This document shows, piece by piece, positions 58,917-64,000 of a stretch of DNA of 64,000 nucleotides (its first letter is position 1; each line of letters starts with the position of its first letter). The notes below the pieces were generated by a model that was given only the letters and a program-made list of their open reading frames with translations, ran no database searches and had not been told where the DNA came from. Both the position numbers and the translations under genes were made by a program. Source of the DNA: Solanum dulcamara (lineage: Eukaryota > Streptophyta > Magnoliopsida > Solanales > Solanaceae); NCBI RefSeq assembly GCF_947179165.1, contig NC_077241.1, forward strand, positions 31,801,246-31,865,245, given 5' to 3'.

Positions 58917-60985
58917 TGTTATGATCCAACCTAGGGCCTAGTGATAACATAACGATCGAAACCCCAAATGGCTCCAACTAAGCTTCTTGTACATATCATA
59001 AGCATACATAAGGTAAAGTTAAAGTGGAAACATCATAAGAGAGTCTAAACCATGAATAGTAAATAAAGAATGTCACATGACAACATAGATTCGAAATATT
59101 TATCCAACTAGATGCCTCTACACATGAGTATGGACGGGGGCTAAGATATGTCCCTAGCTCACCATTAATATAAAACATAATAAAAGTCTTTAAAATAATA
59201 ACCAACTCGATGACTAGTACTCGATAAATGAGGACTCACCACAAACACCGCCAGATAGAAAAACTTAACTAGCCATGTGGACGAATATGATCTTCAACCT
59301 CAACCCCGATATTATGAGACAATGTAGGCAAAAAGTATGCATTACTACGTTAGAATGTACTAAGTATGTAGGCAATGTAATGCATAGAAAATCATGTTTG
59401 TACAACTGACCATTTGAACTAGCATGATAGAAGAAGTAGTAAAAATCATAAGTAGTCTTTAAGATGGATCAATACATAATAAACCATAAGAGTATCATAT
59501 AAAGTAAAAGATAGGATTAGTCATTTAAAAGATAAAAAAGACCATATATATGTGGGATAGGAACCATAACCGATAATAAGAACATGCGAGCTACAACATA
59601 GAATCCCAATATTGCCCTTACATCAGAGGAAAGGGGAATATACTTGCCAAGGTAGACTCCTAGATGTCTAAGTGGATCCACTAAGTGGTCGTGTCGACCG
59701 GGTACTCACCATAGTTCTTAGACTCAGGTACTCACCTCCAAGCCTTGATATTTCGGGTACTCACCTCTTAGAGATTTGGGTATTCGCCTCTAATTCCCTT
59801 GTACCTATGGTGGCACGTAGTTATGCGATAAGAGACTTTGTATAAGGACCCAGAGCCCCCACCTCAAGTTCGTATTCGGTGCTAAGTTAAATCCCATGAA
59901 ATACATATATAGTATAGAAAATCATACTTACATATATCATAGCCATTATCTTAGGTTTGAAATTATAGAGTACATCATTTTCATAACATAGGTGTAATGA
60001 GGGCATTGTCCTTCCACATTACAAATCATACATCAATAGACAGGATTCATACTTAGAAATTCATTATCATAGCTTATACTTGAAATTAGGGTAAGACATG
60101 AATGCATGATCAATTAATTTGAAAATCATTAAATTTATTTGAAAACATGCATGATCATAAACTTTCTTTCAGCCCATACATAATTGATATAGATAATATT
60201 ATTAGAAAGTATAATTGAAATTACTCATATTTTACATCATGAACCCTAGAGATCAAAATAGGAGAATTCATGGAAAAACTCTTTAATCTAATGCAATAAC
60301 CATCAATTTCTATCAAAATAGACTAATGATAATACTTTGAATCATAATTCATGCAATAGGAATAGAGATCATAAAATCCCTAAAATACCATACTTTAATT
60401 TGATAGAAAACCTTGAGAAATTGATTGGGATTCATGATGAAAGGATCCATGAATCAATACCCACATACCTTAAGTGAGAACACCAAATAATTTGGAAGAA
60501 CTTGAGAGTTTTGATGGAGAGTTTGAGTGAATTTACTTGAAGTCTTCAATGGAGTCCTTGATAGTCTTTTATAGAGAGAAAAATATTTGAGTAGGAGAAT
60601 TGTAGAAGAATGAATATAATTAGAGGTTTAGGTTAATTTATATAGTTGAATTAGGTACTAAAAATGGATAATAAATTTGGAAAAAGTCTAAAATGCCCTT
60701 ACTAAAAATACAACTTAGTCAAAAACCCTTTCAAGGTCCGCGACGCGGAGGCAAGCAAGTCCGCGGTGCAGACTTCTCGCGAGCATTCAGTTCCTTGAGA
60801 AATCTATCTTTCGATCTACGGATTCTAAAAATCCACCGAGTCTATTTTCCTGCAGGTTTTGACCTACTGATCGATATTCCGAACTCAGATTTTTCCAAAA
60901 ATATAAAGGATAATGCATTATTTGAGCGGCTTAATCTCAAGGCATTCTTAAGGTACTTGTGAGATTTTTTTTGAGGGATGTTACA
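58917..60985 (-). mobile_element. 5' LTR of A3
   Basis: 2069 bp, from TGTAACATCCC (minus strand, 60985) to TTGGATCATAACA-like at 58917. Matches 55436-57448 closely, including the GTGAGTA cluster (about 59695-59800). The open frame 60693-60962 on the plus strand is LTR sequence. Confidence 0.85.
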
Positions 60986-62900
60986 GACTTAGGACAAGCT
61001 CCTATATCACCCAAAATAAGAAGAAATCAAAATAGCAGCTACATGAAACAAAGTTATTGCCCTTGAAAAGATGAGGACTCACCAACTCTTGATATCTAAG
61101 CAACTCTAGCCACAAATAGGATGATCATGAGTGTCTCCCTCCCCTACATTATGAGACAATGTAGAAAATATATGCATTAGTATATGGAAGGTACTAAGTA
61201 TGTCTGATATGCATGAATAAGTAAAGGATTTAGAACAATATGCCATAAGATACAAAACCAATCATAATGAACATGTGTAAGGCTTTAAACCTTCGAAATA
61301 TATAAAAACTCATGGTCAATGCATATCATAAAAACATTATCATAAAACTCATAACTTGACCTTGAACATGTGTGGGATAAGACCTCTAACCGAAATATAA
61401 GACCATGCGAGCTATGAGATAGAATTCGATGGAACTCTCATTGAGAAAAGGGAGGCTACCTTGTCAGGGCATACTCCATTATGGTACTCAATTGTCCTAT
61501 ATATGGATCCACTAGCTAGGCCATAAAGGTAATTCAACATGGTAAACTTAATTTGGGACTTTAGATTGCCACTAGGATTCCATTGGGTAACTAACTGTGT
61601 TATCAGAATGAACCCTACCTAGAAGCCCTCTCGGTTCTTAGTCAATATCCCAATGAAAACTCATAAAACATTATCATAACATAATAAGGAAAAATAGTAA
61701 CTGCCTATCAATCCTTATAAAACATATTAGGAGTAGCTCATTAACTTTTGTGTTTTATAAGAATCCATAACTTTGGTGAAAATTGTCATTATCACCATCT
61801 TTAACATGATTGTGTGCTAATTGGACTTATCACACTATAATAACTTTTTTGATCATAACTTGATCATCATCATAACATCATCCTTAAAATTATAATCTCT
61901 ACTTTAAATCATAACATGTCATTGAAATCATCATCAACTCATGAAAATCATCACTAAATCTTCAAAATCATAATTGAGATAGCTTTATGCATGGTTATTA
62001 ATAAATCAACTTAAAATCATGCAATTCATATAGAAAAAATTCTTAGAATAGTCATTCATAACAATTTAAAACAAAATTAATTTTGCTCACTACAATTCAT
62101 CAAAACTAGGATTCATAATCAATGGAAAAAAATATTGAAAAAACTTTGGGACTCCATGGGTGAAAGGAATCCATTAATCAATCCCCACAAACCTTGATTG
62201 AAATCACTTTAGAATTGAGAACAACCCTTGAAGAAATCTAAAGTCCTAGCTTGTAGCTTGGAGAAGAAACCTAGAGAGAATTTGTTCTTGCCTTAGAGAA
62301 ATTTGGAGAGTGATTTAGAAATGGGTAGATATGTGGTTGAACGTAGTCATAATTGTGTCTAGGTTCATTGAACCAAACTTAGAAATAACATAATTATCCT
62401 TCATTAAAACTGGATTTCGACTCTATATATTGACTCTATGAATCATCTAGAAAATAATGAGTCATCAAGATTACTCGTCATGCAGTTATGAGAAAAGGCC
62501 TTATTTCCATGTTCTTGAAATTTGCAAATGATTCATTTCCATGGATCGTTCTTACAATGATGAGTCATCAACTTGACTCGTCTTGTAGGCTTAAAAACCT
62601 GCAAGTTGAAGTGTCTCTAATCTTTGGTCAAGAGTTTTTTCTATGACTTGTAACAACTTCTATGATTCTTCCTTTAAAGTCATGGACTAGACCTTGAGGA
62701 ACCTCTGAAACATGGCCTTTAAAGTTGGGTTACAGGTCTATAATATAAATTGTCGACACTTCTATGACTTGTCATGTTGAGTCGTAAGGTTTTATCTGAG
62801 GTTTGTTCATGATGAACCCTTGGAACTCACTCTTACGTGTTCTGGAAAGTCTTATGAGTCATAGAGTGACTCCTAAACTTTAGAAGAGTCAAAAAATTAG
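60986..62900 (-). mobile_element. 5' LTR of the B element, part right of A3
   Basis: Continues the B LTR from 55435 and is colinear with 37890-39364 and 1-1190. From about 62400 it enters the TGACTCAT-rich 5' section. I could not find a clean TGTAAG start; 62900 is an estimate from the length of the solo LTR at 34270-36501. Confidence 0.65.
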
Positions 62901-63215
62901 AGAACTTCTCATTAGTGTAGATATGACTCATAGGTGCACTTCGGAAGCCCCTAAAATCACAAAAATCAGGGCCTATAAGATGGATCAAATCTATGACCCA
63001 TAGATGTGATTATGACTCGTAATCACAACTTAAATAGAAAGTTAAAAGAACAAATTTTTAGGTCTTCTGAGATACCTACACTATGAATCAAGTCTACAAA
63101 TTGTAGGGTGGAGGACGAGTCATAGGAGTTGATTCATAGGTCCAAATTTTCAGTTCTAATGAAGGATAGTTATGTCATTTCCCAAGTTCGGTTCAATGAA
63201 CTAGACAATATCTTA
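62901..63215 (+). mobile_element. B LTR fragment in opposite direction
   Basis: TGACTCAT-type words, then at about 63150-63215 'atttcccaagttcggttcaatgaac', which is the reverse complement of 1107-1135 and of 62360-62385. So a plus-strand B piece faces the minus-strand B LTR head to head. Edges are approximate. Confidence 0.5.
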
Positions 63216-64000
63216 GACAAAAGAAGCTAGCTCCTAGAACCTAGAACTCTCAACAGAGCCGCTAACAAAATGAGTATGAGTCTTTAAAGTGGACTACTAG
63301 TCAATATATAAAAATGGAGACTGAAATAGTACAAAATTCCATATGCTCACCCCAACTCCATATCAGACTGCTGCAGGCTTGATATCAACGATGTCTATTA
63401 GTGCTCGGACCTACATCACAAAAATGATGTAGAGTGTATTATGAGTACCAAAACAATAAGTATCAAGTAGGCATCAAGGCCGACTGAGCTATAAAAGTAA
63501 AGGCAATATAAAAAAAGGAATAAAGTAGAACAACGGTCAAGAGCAGAAAGCTATAATGTAATAATAGGATGCACATGATTCTATAAAGGACTAACTGAAG
63601 TAATCTATAGAATAAACTACAACTAACTAGACCCCATAAGCCTAGAAGGTACACTCATGAGCATGTTTAAATAAAAACCTGAATGGACCCCCATAAGCCC
63701 AACGACTACAGAGAATAGCTATGACTAAGGAGTATGAATCAAAGTACTCAAAATCAATGTTTACCAAACCATAACCTCAACCAACACCAGTAGAATCTGT
63801 TATGCCCTATACTCCTGTACTTCAGAAAGCCTTCTTAAACTTCTTAAAAGTTTCTATGTGACCCAGATTAGCTACAATGCTATCAAGTAACTCTAACGAA
63901 AGGAGAATGAGATACCCCATAATAAGGAAGACGGAAAGTAGGGTTATAATAATCCGAAAGGAGTTGGAGACCAAGTAGTGAGTCATAGGATTCGACTTAC
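63216..64000 (-). mobile_element. F-type LTR fragment, minus strand
   Basis: Non-coding sequence cut by the window end. A perfect hairpin CTACATCA (63411-63418) and TGATGTAG (63425-63432) followed by 'tattatgagtacc' repeats the design of the minus-strand A/B LTRs, though the bases differ. A 63-residue frame at 63463-63654 has no domain. The LTR call is inference. Confidence 0.45.

Larger units (their letters stand above)
55436..60985 (-). mobile_element. A3: internally deleted Ty3/gypsy element
   Basis: Two A-type LTRs (55436-57448 and 58917-60985), a polypurine tract at 57449-57463, a PBS at 58901-58912 and only about 1.47 kb between the LTRs. The flanks GGCTT (55431-55435) and GACTT (60986-60990) are a target duplication with one change. 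It sits inside the B LTR. It lacks nearly all of gag-pol, so it could only have moved with help from another element, or it was deleted after insertion. Confidence 0.85.

Overview
The window looks like gene-poor, AT-rich plant heterochromatin. I see no intact host gene, no tRNA gene and no CRISPR array. Nearly all of it is Ty3/gypsy LTR retrotransposon DNA: gag-pol remnants of chromovirus type (zinc knuckle, aspartic protease, RT, RNase H, integrase, C-terminal chromodomain-like tail), primer binding sites matching the 3' end of initiator-Met tRNA, and long LTRs of about 2 to 3.5 kb. The LTR and coding style suggests Solanaceae, but that is an impression from family resemblance, not a proof.

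I use letters for LTR families. A and B are related (A starts TGTAACAT, B starts TGTAAGAC). C, D, E and F are separate. Layout: 1-3729, two B LTRs head to head. 1693-29355, a tandem array of four LTRs separated by a ~0.6 kb spacer (unit ~2.62 kb). The array is broken by two full elements: minus-strand A1 (4369-13377, target duplication CTAAA) and plus-strand D (17992-27175, target duplication GTAAT). 29356-30186, an E-type LTR end. 30330-37378, plus-strand element A2, whose RT is split by a minus-strand solo LTR (34270-36501). 37379-41212, three truncated A/B LTR pieces. 41213-48871, a minus-strand C element with very long LTRs and a decayed interior that holds a 5S rRNA-like sequence (46242-46361). 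48872-51551, a plus-strand C LTR. 51552-55203, gag-pol of a minus-strand B element. Its 5' LTR (55204-55435 plus 60986 onward) is split by A3 (55436-60985), an element that has lost almost all of gag-pol. 62.9-64 kb, B and F LTR remnants.

The order of events can be read from the nesting. The tandem LTR array predates A1, and D is the youngest large insertion: its LTRs are nearly alike, its gag-pol has stop codons but no frameshift, and its target duplication is exact. The other elements carry many frameshifts and stops. Several have lost catalytic Asp residues, mostly by Asp-to-Asn (G-to-A) changes, which fits long-term cytosine methylation and deamination.

Points most worth following: (1) a pair of hairpins at one position in the LTRs of several families, where the second stem keeps its pairing but has a different sequence in each family; (2) the 5S rRNA-like sequence inside the C element; (3) the LTR-spacer tandem array with hybrid A/B LTRs. 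All element borders were placed by eye from the sequence; no alignment or database search was run.
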